From Oscillospiraceae bacterium (lineage in GTDB: Bacteria; Bacillota; Clostridia; Oscillospirales; Acutalibacteraceae): a DNA stretch of 19,097 bases. Positions 5,000 to 11,743 of the stretch are shown here, in pieces. Location: the NCBI GenBank assembly GCA_009783605.1, contig WRDE01000008.1:1-19097 (forward strand), given 5' to 3'. The notes beneath the pieces were generated by a model that worked only from the letters and a program-made list of their open reading frames with translations, did not search any database and was not told the origin of the DNA. Both the position numbers and the translations under genes were made by a program. Positions within the stretch are counted from its first letter, which is position 1. Every line of letters starts with the position of its first letter.

Positions 5000-6886
5000 G
5001 TGACAGTCAGCGAAGAGTCTCTGCAAAGCTCGGTTGCTGAATTACATCCGGTTCCTGATGCGGCCGACGCGGAACAGCCGGTAACACCGGCAAACACATC
5101 CGCCGGTTTCCCTTATGCTGTCCGGCAGACCGTCAGCTGGCTCTGGCGCAGCGCTAACCGGCTCCGGCGGACCGCTAACTGGCTCTGGCTCTGGCGCGGT
5201 GGCTACCGGCTTTGGCGCGGCGGCTATCGGCGTTGTTATATAACCGGCATTCAAACGGTGCGTTTCTGCCGGTATGCCGGCAAGCGTACCGGCCGTTTTC
5301 TGCGCCCGGTGCTGCGGGTGGCCGGAAAAATTTTGGATTGGCTGCTGCTGAACCATCTGCGCGGTATCCGCCGGGAATTCCGCCGTATCCGCGACGGGTT
5401 CACGGCGGCCCGTCTCCGGATACGAAACGCCTCTCGGCGCAATATCCTGCTGGGCCTGCTGGCCCTGTTGCAGCTGCCCTTTCTCGCCGTCCGCCGGCAC
5501 TGGCGGTCGGCCGGCGCAATTCTCAATCTGTTGGCGCCGGTAGCCGCGACATTCGCGTTGGTGACGGTCATACAGTATTGGCAGGGGGTTACTTTTGCGC
5601 TGCATATCGAATACGAGGGAGAGAAATTGGGATTTATCTCGAACGAATCGGTTTTTGACGCGGCGGCAGAGCTGGCTGCCGGCCGGGTCATCAATGTAGA
5701 CGACTCCTTTCATGTGGCCCGTACCCCCCGACTGAGCCTTGAGATCGTCCAGGAGGATAAGATTCTCACCGACGAGATGCTCTGTGACGAAATTCTCAAT
5801 ACCTACGGCGACCAGATCGCCCGGGTCAGCGGCTTATATATCGACGGGGTGTTCGAGGGCGCCGTCAGCTCCCGGTGGGAGTTAGATAAAATGCTCAGTT
5901 CCATTCTCGACAGCTATAAAATCGGCGCCGAAAACGAGATCGTATCTTTCCATCGGGATGTCAAGGTGGTGGACGGGCAATATCCGGTTTCGGCCGTTAA
6001 ATCCGCCGAGGATCTGTATAAAGAGCTGACCTATACCACGATGGGGAAAAGCACCTACACCGTAGTGGACGGCGACACCCCCATCGGTATCGCCGCGAAA
6101 AATAATATGACGCTGGAACAGCTGGAACAGCTCAATCCCGACTTATACAGCCTGATGCGGACCGACAAAGAAATCTTGATCGCCCACGCGAAACACTATC
6201 TTCCGGTCAGCGTCTCCCGCCGGGTCACCTATACCGAGCCGATTCCCTATAACAGCATCACCGAAAACAATCCCAGCGCGTATACCGGCGAGAGCTCCAT
6301 CAAAACTCAAGGCGTCGAGGGCGAGCGTACCATTGTCGACGATGTGATATTGGTAGACGAAGAGGAAGTCCAGCGGGTCAACATCTCGAAAACAGAAACC
6401 ACCCCGCCGGTAACCCAGGTCATATTGATCGGCACCAAAGTACGCCCGAAACCGACTCCGGCCCCGGCTCCGCCGGCGGTTATCGGACCTTCGGGCGACG
6501 GAAAAGCCACCGGCCGGTTCACCTGGCCCTGCCCGGCGGTAACCCGGGTCTATCAGGGATACCGCGGCGGCCACCGGGCCTGGGATTTCTCTTCCGGTTC
6601 GGTACCGATCTTCAACCAGCCGGTAGTGGCCGCCGACGGCGGCGTGGTCATCCGGGCCAATTACTACGGCGGATACGGCAACTGTGTTATCATCGATCAC
6701 GGCGGCGGACTGCAAACGCTGTATGCCCATCTCAATTCCTTCAGTATCGCGGCCGGCCAGCAGGTCAGCCAGGGCCAGCAGATCGGCCGGGTCGGCAGAA
6801 CCGGAAACAGCTCCGGCGCCCATCTCCATTTCGAGGTACGGCTCAACGGAAATTCGGTCAACCCGGGTAATTATTCCTATTACTAA
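5000..6886 (+). CDS. Membrane-anchored LysM-G5-M23 peptidase (peptidoglycan hydrolase)
   Basis: The predicted protein is 628 aa with a GTG start preceded by AAGAAGGAG at 8 nt spacing. Residues 1-170 are cytoplasmic and very rich in Arg and Trp, with imperfect 7-residue repeats at 47-76 (WLWRSAN, RLRRTAN, then RLWRGGY). A hydrophobic patch at 149-164 and a membrane helix at about 174-194 follow, so most of the protein should be outside. A LysM-like peptidoglycan-binding segment lies near 351-395, a G5 domain near 405-475, a Pro-rich linker near 478-490, and an M23 metallopeptidase at about 505-625. Its zinc ligands are visible: HRAWD (H525, D529) and GAHLHFEV (H608, H610). It should cleave peptidoglycan cross-bridges, but substrate bonds are unknown. 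It is followed by a strong hairpin terminator and stands as a single-gene unit. Confidence 0.9.
   Translation: MTVSEESLQSSVAELHPVPDAADAEQPVTPANTSAGFPYAVRQTVSWLWRSANRLRRTANWLWLWRGGYRLWRGGYRRCYITGIQTVRFCRYAGKRTGRFLRPVLRVAGKILDWLLLNHLRGIRREFRRIRDGFTAARLRIRNASRRNILLGLLALLQLPFLAVRRHWRSAGAILNLLAPVAATFALVTVIQYWQGVTFALHIEYEGEKLGFISNESVFDAAAELAAGRVINVDDSFHVARTPRLSLEIVQEDKILTDEMLCDEILNTYGDQIARVSGLYIDGVFEGAVSSRWELDKMLSSILDSYKIGAENEIVSFHRDVKVVDGQYPVSAVKSAEDLYKELTYTTMGKSTYTVVDGDTPIGIAAKNNMTLEQLEQLNPDLYSLMRTDKEILIAHAKHYLPVSVSRRVTYTEPIPYNSITENNPSAYTGESSIKTQGVEGERTIVDDVILVDEEEVQRVNISKTETTPPVTQVILIGTKVRPKPTPAPAPPAVIGPSGDGKATGRFTWPCPAVTRVYQGYRGGHRAWDFSSGSVPIFNQPVVAADGGVVIRANYYGGYGNCVIIDHGGGLQTLYAHLNSFSIAAGQQVSQGQQIGRVGRTGNSSGAHLHFEVRLNGNSVNPGNYSYY
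5138..5227 (+). repeat. Imperfect 21-bp (7-codon) repeats inside the M23 gene
   Basis: Four units encode WLWRSAN, RLRRTAN, WLWLWRGGY and RLWRGGY. The pairs WLWRSAN/RLRRTAN and WLWLWRGGY/RLWRGGY look like recent duplications at the DNA level, sharing GCTAAC and GGCTAY unit ends. Confidence 0.7.
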
Positions 6887-6950
6887 ACGCTCCGGCCGGC
6901 AAGCGCCGGCGGGCAAAACGCTCCGCACCACGCAAAAAATACAAACGCTG

Positions 6951-6985
6951 ACGGGCGGCCCCTGGGCCGCCCGTATCTTATTCTT
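6951..6985. terminator. Strong terminator between convergent genes
   Basis: An 11-bp perfect GC-rich stem, ACGGGCGGCCC (6951-6961) with its complement 6964-6974, is followed on the plus strand by the T-rich ATCTTATTCTTT. It serves the M23 gene. The minus-strand gene stops at 6978-6980, so the same hairpin may also end that operon. Confidence 0.75.
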
Positions 6986-7328
6986 TCCTTAAACATTTAC
7001 TAATCACTTCCCATACAATACCGGCAAGGATAAAAACGAGAAATGAAACCGTCCAGATGATCCACCAGGTGGTGGTACCCGGGTCTCTGCCTTCGGCGTT
7101 AAACACGATCCCCAAAATAAAACCGATCATATATCCGGCAACCGTGCTGACCATAATCCTCCGGCAATAAAACCGCGCGGAAATCAGCAGGACGACGGCG
7201 CCCAAAACAAACAGCACTCCCGACCAGCCTTTATTGCCGTGCAGTCCGAAAAACACATATCTGCACAGTACATAAGATACCGACAATGCCGCGATCGAAC
7301 CGATAAACCAAAACAGTTTGTTTTTCAT
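6978..7328 (-). CDS. Small four-helix membrane protein, third gene of the sigma operon
   Basis: The predicted protein is 116 aa and mostly hydrophobic. Four likely membrane helices are FWFIGSIAALSVSYVLCRYV, GVLFVLGAVVLLISARF, VAGYMIGFILGIVF and WIIWTVSFLVFILAGIVW, with a basic C-terminus KCLRKE. I do not recognise a named family. AGGAG lies 8 nt before the start. It begins 22 nt after the putative anti-sigma gene on the same strand, so it belongs to the ECF sigma operon and may help sense or tether the membrane signal; that is inference. Confidence 0.8.
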   Translation of the reverse strand: MKNKLFWFIGSIAALSVSYVLCRYVFFGLHGNKGWSGVLFVLGAVVLLISARFYCRRIMVSTVAGYMIGFILGIVFNAEGRDPGTTTWWIIWTVSFLVFILAGIVWEVISKCLRKE

Positions 7329-7350
7329 AAGGGATTCTCCTCTCTAAAAT

Positions 7351-8703
7351 TTATCTGAGACGCATTTTTTGACGCAGCACCTCCTCATATCCTTCAATAT
7401 ATTCCTCCGGTATCGCCGGCACATATACCCTCACATAGTTGCGCATCCCCTCTGGTGTATGCCCGTCGTTATTGTCATATACCACCAAAGGGCTGTCTAC
7501 TCCGTTCATCTTGACCGTTCCCAGCTCTAACCGGTCGCCGAAATCGACCAGCATTTTATAGAACGGGATCTGGTATGGCAGATAGGACCGCGCGAAATAT
7601 TCTATTTCGGCATAGACCACCTCGGCGTTCCGGAGTTGATCAGCGGGGATTTTTTCGGTGGAATTTCCGAAGAAAAACCGGCCGTTCCGGAATTGTTCAA
7701 CTGCTTTTTTATACCCGATCAGCGGATAATCGGCCACCCGGTCTTTTTCATCGGAGAGAGAATTATAGAACGACAACTCATAATAATAGCTGTTGTTATG
7801 AACATGCCATACGGTAATCATCAGATGATCGTGTAATTTTTGCAGTAACCGCTGGTTCAACGGCAGCCTCTCGTCCATATCCGGGGATATATAGAAAAAT
7901 TGCGCTCTATATTCGTCGACATCGTCCTCATCCTGGTACCAATCATCCTCTACTTTATTGAAATCATCATAGGTATAGCCGGTCAGCAGATATAGCTGCT
8001 CCCGGTAAATCGTATACAGTACCCGGGCGTTATGCTCCATGTCCTCTTGGGTATTCATCTCCCGCATCCCATCCAAAAGCTCCTTTTTCCGGAAGGAAAC
8101 GCTGAACCCGCCATAGCCGACAAGGCAGCTGTATTCGCTGTCCCAGGCGCTGTCACTCTCCGCGAATTCCAGAGAATATCCCTGCGCGTAAATTTTCTCT
8201 CTTGCTTCCATATCCGGCAGTTCAAACAGTACACGCACCTGCTCCCAAATGGCGTAGCTTTCTCTATACAGCTTTTTTCTCTGGGCTTCGGGCAACTTCC
8301 ATTCCTCATCCTCTCCATGGATATCCTCATCCGAATGATAAGATGGGTTCCGGAATACCGGCAGCGTATCCGCGTTTAAATATTCCCGATGGAAGGCGGC
8401 CTGCTGCGCGATAAATTCCGGCGGGCTGGGATGTGCATATACATTGCTGATGCACATTAACTGATCCTTATATTCGAACGGCAGCACAATCGGCACCTTT
8501 TCCTCCGCTTGCGACGGCCACACCGCCCATAACCCCCCGAAAATCAACGCGAACATCACCGCAGCTATTACTGCCAGTTGCATATGCAACCGACGGATAT
8601 GCAGTTTCCGGGAATCCTGACGCTTTTGCGGGATCGCCAGCAATTGGACCTTTAATAAATCGCTCATAACAAGCTGATCATAAGCGGTCTGTATCTTGGT
8701 CAT
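7351..8703 (-). CDS. Single-pass membrane protein, putative anti-sigma factor/sensor
   Basis: The predicted protein is 450 aa. About 45 cytoplasmic residues, basic near the membrane, precede one helix at about 44-64 (LAVIAAVMFALIFGGLWAVW). A large extracytoplasmic domain of about 385 residues, rich in Tyr, Asp and Glu, follows. Its ATG overlaps the sigma-factor stop (ATGA at 8700-8703), so the two proteins should be made in balanced amounts, as is usual for sigma/anti-sigma pairs. There is no zinc-binding HxxxCxxC anti-sigma motif, and the outer domain matches no family I can name. The role as anti-sigma factor is inferred from position and topology. Confidence 0.65.
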   Translation of the reverse strand: MTKIQTAYDQLVMSDLLKVQLLAIPQKRQDSRKLHIRRLHMQLAVIAAVMFALIFGGLWAVWPSQAEEKVPIVLPFEYKDQLMCISNVYAHPSPPEFIAQQAAFHREYLNADTLPVFRNPSYHSDEDIHGEDEEWKLPEAQRKKLYRESYAIWEQVRVLFELPDMEAREKIYAQGYSLEFAESDSAWDSEYSCLVGYGGFSVSFRKKELLDGMREMNTQEDMEHNARVLYTIYREQLYLLTGYTYDDFNKVEDDWYQDEDDVDEYRAQFFYISPDMDERLPLNQRLLQKLHDHLMITVWHVHNNSYYYELSFYNSLSDEKDRVADYPLIGYKKAVEQFRNGRFFFGNSTEKIPADQLRNAEVVYAEIEYFARSYLPYQIPFYKMLVDFGDRLELGTVKMNGVDSPLVVYDNNDGHTPEGMRNYVRVYVPAIPEEYIEGYEEVLRQKMRLR

Positions 8704-9170
8704 ATCCGATCCTCCTGTTCCAATAACGCTTTCAGCGCCTGCCGTCCGCGGTTCAGGCGCTGTTTTACCGCGCTCTCGCCGGCGCCGAGCATCCGCGCCA
8801 GCTCTTTCACCGCGTACCCCTCGTAATAGTGCAGATACACCACATCCCGCTGGTTTTTCGGCAGCCGCATCACGGATTCCAGTACCCCGCGGCTCTCCTC
8901 ATCCCGCACCGCCGCCAGCTCTCCGGTCACTGTCACCCGTTTTTTCCAGAAGGAACGGAACAGGTCGATACATTGCCGGCGGGTGGCGGTGATCAGCCAG
9001 GCGCGAATATGTTCATCGTCGGCAAAATCCGTTTTCACCCGGTAGAGCTTCAGAAAAACCTCCTGACAGCAATCCTCCGCATCCGCCCGGCAGGCGGTAT
9101 AGCTGAACGCCAGCCGGAACACCATCTCGCCGCAGGCATCCACCGCGCGGGCATAATCCACACTGTCCAT
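8700..9170 (-). CDS. ECF-type RNA polymerase sigma factor
   Basis: The predicted protein is 156 aa, a normal size for group 4 sigma factors. Region 2 is visible as ACGEMVFRLAFSYT, DAEDCCQEVFLKLY and IRAWLITATRRQCIDLFRS. Region 4 is LPKNQRDVVYLHYYEGYAVK followed by ELARMLGAGESAVKQRLNRG, a clear helix-turn-helix for the -35 element. The ATG at 9168-9170 is chosen over one 11 codons upstream because AGGAG lies 8 nt before it; the upstream codons overlap the likely promoter. An ECF-like promoter at 9199-9227 suggests autoregulation. It overlaps the putative anti-sigma gene by 4 nt. Stimulus and regulon are not visible, though envelope stress is plausible. Confidence 0.9.
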   Translation of the reverse strand: MDSVDYARAVDACGEMVFRLAFSYTACRADAEDCCQEVFLKLYRVKTDFADDEHIRAWLITATRRQCIDLFRSFWKKRVTVTGELAAVRDEESRGVLESVMRLPKNQRDVVYLHYYEGYAVKELARMLGAGESAVKQRLNRGRQALKALLEQEDRI

Positions 9171-9198
9171 ACCGCACTCTCCTCTCGATTCTACTATA

Positions 9199-9227
9199 TA
9201 CACGTAACACGGCGGGGTTTGGTTACA
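9199..9227 (-). promoter_or_regulatory. Putative ECF sigma autoregulatory promoter
   Basis: On the minus strand TGTAAC (9227-9222) is separated by 17 nt from CGTGTA (9204-9199). This fits the general AAC ... CGT pattern of ECF promoters, and it lies about 29 nt before the sigma start codon. No SigA promoter of similar quality was found there. Confidence 0.5.
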
Positions 9228-9232
9228 ATAAC

Positions 9233-9311
9233 AATGCTGAATGCTTAATTAAAACGCTGTCGGCTAAAACAGTGCCTTAATTAAGCATTCAGCATTAAGA
9301 ATTCAGCATTA
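9233..9311. repeat. 20-bp perfect inverted repeat plus heptad array
   Basis: AATGCTGAATGCTTAATTAA (9233-9252) pairs perfectly with 9277-9296 across a 24-nt loop. The right arm continues into four heptads AGCATTC, AGCATTA, AGAATTC, AGCATTA (9284-9311). It lies between the sigma operon promoter and the end of the tetR gene. It may act as a terminator-like structure for tetR (minus strand), but its AT-rich heptad make-up matches the other tandem heptamer arrays of the window. Confidence 0.85.
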
Positions 9312-9315
9312 TCTT

Positions 9316-9996
9316 TCATATTCTGTCCGGCGAACACACATGCCCGCCGGTTGCCGGGCTGATGCGCCGCCAGTTGCCGGCTATTCCCTGCCCGGTGCCG
9401 GACAGCGGAGCCAGCAGCCATTCGGCTTTCGGCACTGCCGGGCGCGGGCCATCGGGCGGCGCGTGGGCCAGTGTCCGGGCCACTCCCTCCAGCGCCGCCC
9501 AAAAAAGGGCGGCCAGCGCGTGGCTGTCCCCATCCCGGATAACGCCGCAGGACTGTCCCCGGCGGATCTGTTTGGCCGAAACCGTCAAAACGGTTTTTCG
9601 GCTGACCCCCCGGAGCAACCCAACCGGCGGTTCGTCGCTGTACCATGCCTGTGCGGTCAGCAGATACAGCTGCGCCGGGAAAAAGCCGGCGGATATCTCG
9701 GCCAGTATCCGCCGCGTGATAGTGCTGAAAAACAGCAGTGTTTGCTCGGGGGTCGGTTCGGTGGATTTCAAATGCTCCAACAGCCGTTTTTGCTGCTCAG
9801 TCCCCATGTCGATCAGCGCCTCATAGAGCATCTCCTTGGAGGGGTAGTAATGAAACAGCAGCCCGACGCTCATACCGACCGCGTCGGCGATGTCGGTGAT
9901 CTTGGCCGCGGCAAAGCCTTTGCGGGTAAACAAATCCAGCCCCGCCGCCAGAATCTCGCCGCGCCTCTTTTCCTTCGCTTCCGCCCGCACACCCAT
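9316..9996 (-). CDS. TetR-family transcriptional regulator
   Basis: The predicted protein is 226 aa. Residues about 5-55 form the TetR helix-turn-helix: RRGEILAAGLDLFTRKGFAA, then KITDIADAVGMSVGLLFHYY and PSKEMLYEALI. The rest is a helical ligand-binding/dimerisation domain. The last 40 residues (from PKAEWLLAPLSG) are Gly/Pro-rich and unusual for the family, perhaps a read-out extension up to the heptad repeats. The start at 9994-9996 is preferred because a GAGG ribosome site precedes it and the DNA-binding domain starts at once. An imperfect palindrome covers that ribosome site, suggesting autorepression. It is divergent from the aldo/keto reductase gene, a likely target by position only. 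Confidence 0.85.
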   Translation of the reverse strand: MGVRAEAKEKRRGEILAAGLDLFTRKGFAAAKITDIADAVGMSVGLLFHYYPSKEMLYEALIDMGTEQQKRLLEHLKSTEPTPEQTLLFFSTITRRILAEISAGFFPAQLYLLTAQAWYSDEPPVGLLRGVSRKTVLTVSAKQIRRGQSCGVIRDGDSHALAALFWAALEGVARTLAHAPPDGPRPAVPKAEWLLAPLSGTGQGIAGNWRRISPATGGHVCSPDRI

Positions 9997-9999
9997 TTG

Positions 10000-10017
10000 A
10001 TTGAACCTCGATTCAAT
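10000..10017. promoter_or_regulatory. Candidate TetR operator over the tetR ribosome site
   Basis: On the minus strand ATTGAATCGAGGTTCAAT has 6-bp inverted arms (ATTGAA/TTCAAT) plus one more symmetric pair. It lies just before the start codon and within the transcribed leader, so binding would block elongation or initiation of tetR itself. Confidence 0.5.
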
Positions 10018-10030
10018 GAATATCAACTGC

Positions 10031-10059
10031 ATTGTAGCATTGACGGCGGAAAATGTCAA
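10031..10059 (-). promoter_or_regulatory. SigA-type promoter of tetR
   Basis: On the minus strand a perfect TTGACA (10059-10054), a 17-nt spacer, and TACAAT (10036-10031), about 35 nt before the start codon. Confidence 0.8.
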
Positions 10060-10067
10060 TAATTAAT

Positions 10068-10113
10068 TGATTTCCTGTTATAATCTGCGTCTGATTTCCT
10101 GTTATAATCTGCG
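10068..10113 (+). repeat. 22-bp direct repeat, two copies at 24-bp spacing
   Basis: Identical 22-nt copies at 10068-10089 and 10092-10113, each containing TGATTTCCTGTTATAATC. A third GTTATAAT occurs at 10156-10163 as the -10 box of the reductase promoter. The copies lie in the gap between two divergent genes. Confidence 0.9.
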
Positions 10114-10134
10114 CGGATATTCCGTATCTCCCTC

Positions 10135-10163
10135 TTGCGTATCCCGGTGTCTTTTGTTATAAT
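10135..10163 (+). promoter_or_regulatory. SigA-type promoter of the aldo/keto reductase gene
   Basis: TTGCGT (10135-10140), 17-nt spacer, TATAAT (10158-10163). It lies about 40 nt before the start codon. Confidence 0.7.
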
Positions 10164-10208
10164 GCTCTGGCGAAAATAAAAACCATCACAAAAAAGGAGA
10201 TTTTTATT

Positions 10209-11198
10209 ATGGCATACGATGCGCGGGGCGACCGTTATCAAGCGATGAGATACAACCGGGTGGGGGCTTCAGGATTGAAGCTGCCGGCCATTTCACTGGG
10301 GCTTTGGCAGAATTTCGGCGGGGTCAATGTCTTCGAAAACTGCCGGAAAATCCTGCTGCGGGCTTTTGACCTCGGCGTCACCCATTTCGATTGCGCCGAC
10401 AACTACGGCCCGCCCGGCGGCTCGGCCGAAGAAACGCTGGGAAAGGTGCTCGCACGGGATTTAAAACCCTACCGGGACGAGCTGATCATCTCCACCAAGG
10501 CCGGCTACGGCATGTGGCCGGGACCATACGGCGACGGCGGATCGCGCAAGCATGTGCTGGCGTCGTTAGATCAGGCTTTGGGACGGCTGGGGTTGGATTA
10601 CGTGGATATTTTTTACTCACACCGCTATGATCCCGATACCCCATTAGAGGAGACGATGGGCGCGCTGGCGACGGCGGTCGGGCAGGGCAAGGCGCTATAT
10701 GCCGGCATCTCCAACTACCGCCCGAAGGAGGCGCGGGAAGCGATCGAGCTGCTCCGCCAGATGGGGGTGCGCTGCCTGATCCACCAGCCTTGCTACAATA
10801 TCTACGACCGCTGGATCGAGGATGGGTTGCAGGACCTGTTGGACGAATACGGCATGGGCAGCATCGCCTTCTCGCCGCTGGCGCAGGGGACGCTGACCGA
10901 TAAATACCTGAAAGGCGTCCCCGACGGCTCCCGGGCGGCCCGGGACAAAGGGCTTCAAAACCGCGTTTCGGACGAAAACCAAATAGAAAGAACCCGCAAA
11001 CTCAACGACATAGCCGCCGCCCGCGGCCAGACACTGGCCCAGATGGCGCTGGCCTGGGTGCTCCGCGGCGGCCGCGTCACTTCGGCCTTGATCGGCGCGT
11101 CGAGTGTGGAGCAGCTGGAGAGTAATTTGGGGGCGCTGGGGAATTTGGAGTTTTCGGAGGGGGAATTGAAAGAAATTGATAAAACAATCGGACGATAA
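10209..11198 (+). CDS. gpr: Aldo/keto reductase, L-glyceraldehyde 3-phosphate reductase (YghZ/Gpr) type
   Basis: The predicted protein is 329 aa, an NADPH-dependent (beta/alpha)8 reductase. It closely follows E. coli YghZ in motif order: SGLKLPAISLGLWQNFGGVN, then THFDCADNYGPPGGSAEE, LIISTKAGYGMWPGPYG, YVDIFYSHRYDPDTPLEET, SNYRP, LIHQPCYNIYDRWIEDG, IAFSPLAQGTLTDKYL and TSALIGASSVEQLESN. The catalytic tetrad is visible as D61, Y66, K97 and H138. YghZ-type enzymes reduce L-glyceraldehyde 3-phosphate and methylglyoxal, a detoxification role. AAGGAG lies about 9 nt before ATG 10209. A VOC-family gene follows after 22 nt, so the pair may act on reactive carbonyls, possibly under the divergent TetR regulator. 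Exact substrate is not proven. Confidence 0.88.
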   Translation: MAYDARGDRYQAMRYNRVGASGLKLPAISLGLWQNFGGVNVFENCRKILLRAFDLGVTHFDCADNYGPPGGSAEETLGKVLARDLKPYRDELIISTKAGYGMWPGPYGDGGSRKHVLASLDQALGRLGLDYVDIFYSHRYDPDTPLEETMGALATAVGQGKALYAGISNYRPKEAREAIELLRQMGVRCLIHQPCYNIYDRWIEDGLQDLLDEYGMGSIAFSPLAQGTLTDKYLKGVPDGSRAARDKGLQNRVSDENQIERTRKLNDIAAARGQTLAQMALAWVLRGGRVTSALIGASSVEQLESNLGALGNLEFSEGELKEIDKTIGR

Positions 11199-11220
11199 AA
11201 AGTCATAGGGGTATTTCTTT

Positions 11221-11613
11221 ATGCAAATGAATTGCCAAATCTATGTTAAAAATTCCGTCGAAGCGGTGGCTTTTTACCAAAATGCTTTCGGTTGGACGCT
11301 GGGGATGAACGTCAAGGGATCTGGCGGAAGCTACGCCCACGCTTCATTGATGTCCGGCAAAAATGAAGCTCTCGCCGTAGCAGAAGATGGCGGGGTTTCA
11401 AATAGAATGACACCACAAGCAGGTAAATGGCCGGTCATGTCTTTCAATTATTCTGGCTTAAGCTCCCGGGAATCGGTGGATCGGGCTTATGCAATATTAT
11501 CCGAAGGTGTGCTTGCCACAAATAATCCCGAAGGGCCCACATCCGTACCTTGGAATGAGTATTGCTTTAGCTTAGTCGATAAATTCGGTGTCTACTGGTG
11601 GGTTGCCATATAA
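11221..11613 (+). CDS. VOC (glyoxalase/PhnB-like) family protein
   Basis: The predicted protein is 130 aa, one VOC module pair: an N-terminal segment CQIYVKNSVEAVAFYQNAFG, a middle ASLMSGKNEALAVAEDG, and a C-terminal VPWNEYCFSLVDKFGVYWWV. The pattern resembles PhnB-type 'YV.dv..A..FY..aFG' and 'D.fGv.W'. It lacks an evident full glyoxalase I metal set, so the function could be binding rather than catalysis. AGGGG precedes the start, 22 nt after the reductase gene, so both are probably one operon. Base composition is more AT-rich than that of the reductase. A reverse copy of the dispersed repeat begins at its stop. Confidence 0.75.
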   Translation: MQMNCQIYVKNSVEAVAFYQNAFGWTLGMNVKGSGGSYAHASLMSGKNEALAVAEDGGVSNRMTPQAGKWPVMSFNYSGLSSRESVDRAYAILSEGVLATNNPEGPTSVPWNEYCFSLVDKFGVYWWVAI

Positions 11614-11742
11614 TCCGATTTGATCCCATTAATAAATTGATAAGAATCCATTGAGGAGAGAAAGCCGCCGCATATAAGCGGCGTTCTCGCGGGGTGCGCG
11701 CTACCGCACCAATTCGATTTGATGAAATAAGGAGCGCACCCC
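11606..11742 (-). repeat. Dispersed structured repeat, copy E (reverse orientation)
   Basis: Read on the minus strand: arm GGGGTGCGC (11742-11734), a 34-nt loop with ATCAAATCGAAT, arm GCGCACCCC (11699-11691), then a second hairpin with CGCCGC/GCGGCG arms around 11665-11682, and an AT-rich tail ending GGGATCAAATCGGATTA near 11610. It is the only copy facing left. On the plus strand its edge includes AAGGAG (11729-11734), the ribosome site of the next gene. Confidence 0.85.
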
Positions 11743-11743
11743 C

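Noticed and set aside
6143..6931. Minus-strand open frame across the M23 domain
   Set aside because: Antisense to the catalytic domain with its zinc motifs; the frame lacks any fold signature.
11606..11742. Riboswitch or attenuator of the first ABC gene
   Set aside because: The same structure occurs at four other places, mostly downstream of genes and in the opposite orientation, so it is better explained as a dispersed repeat.
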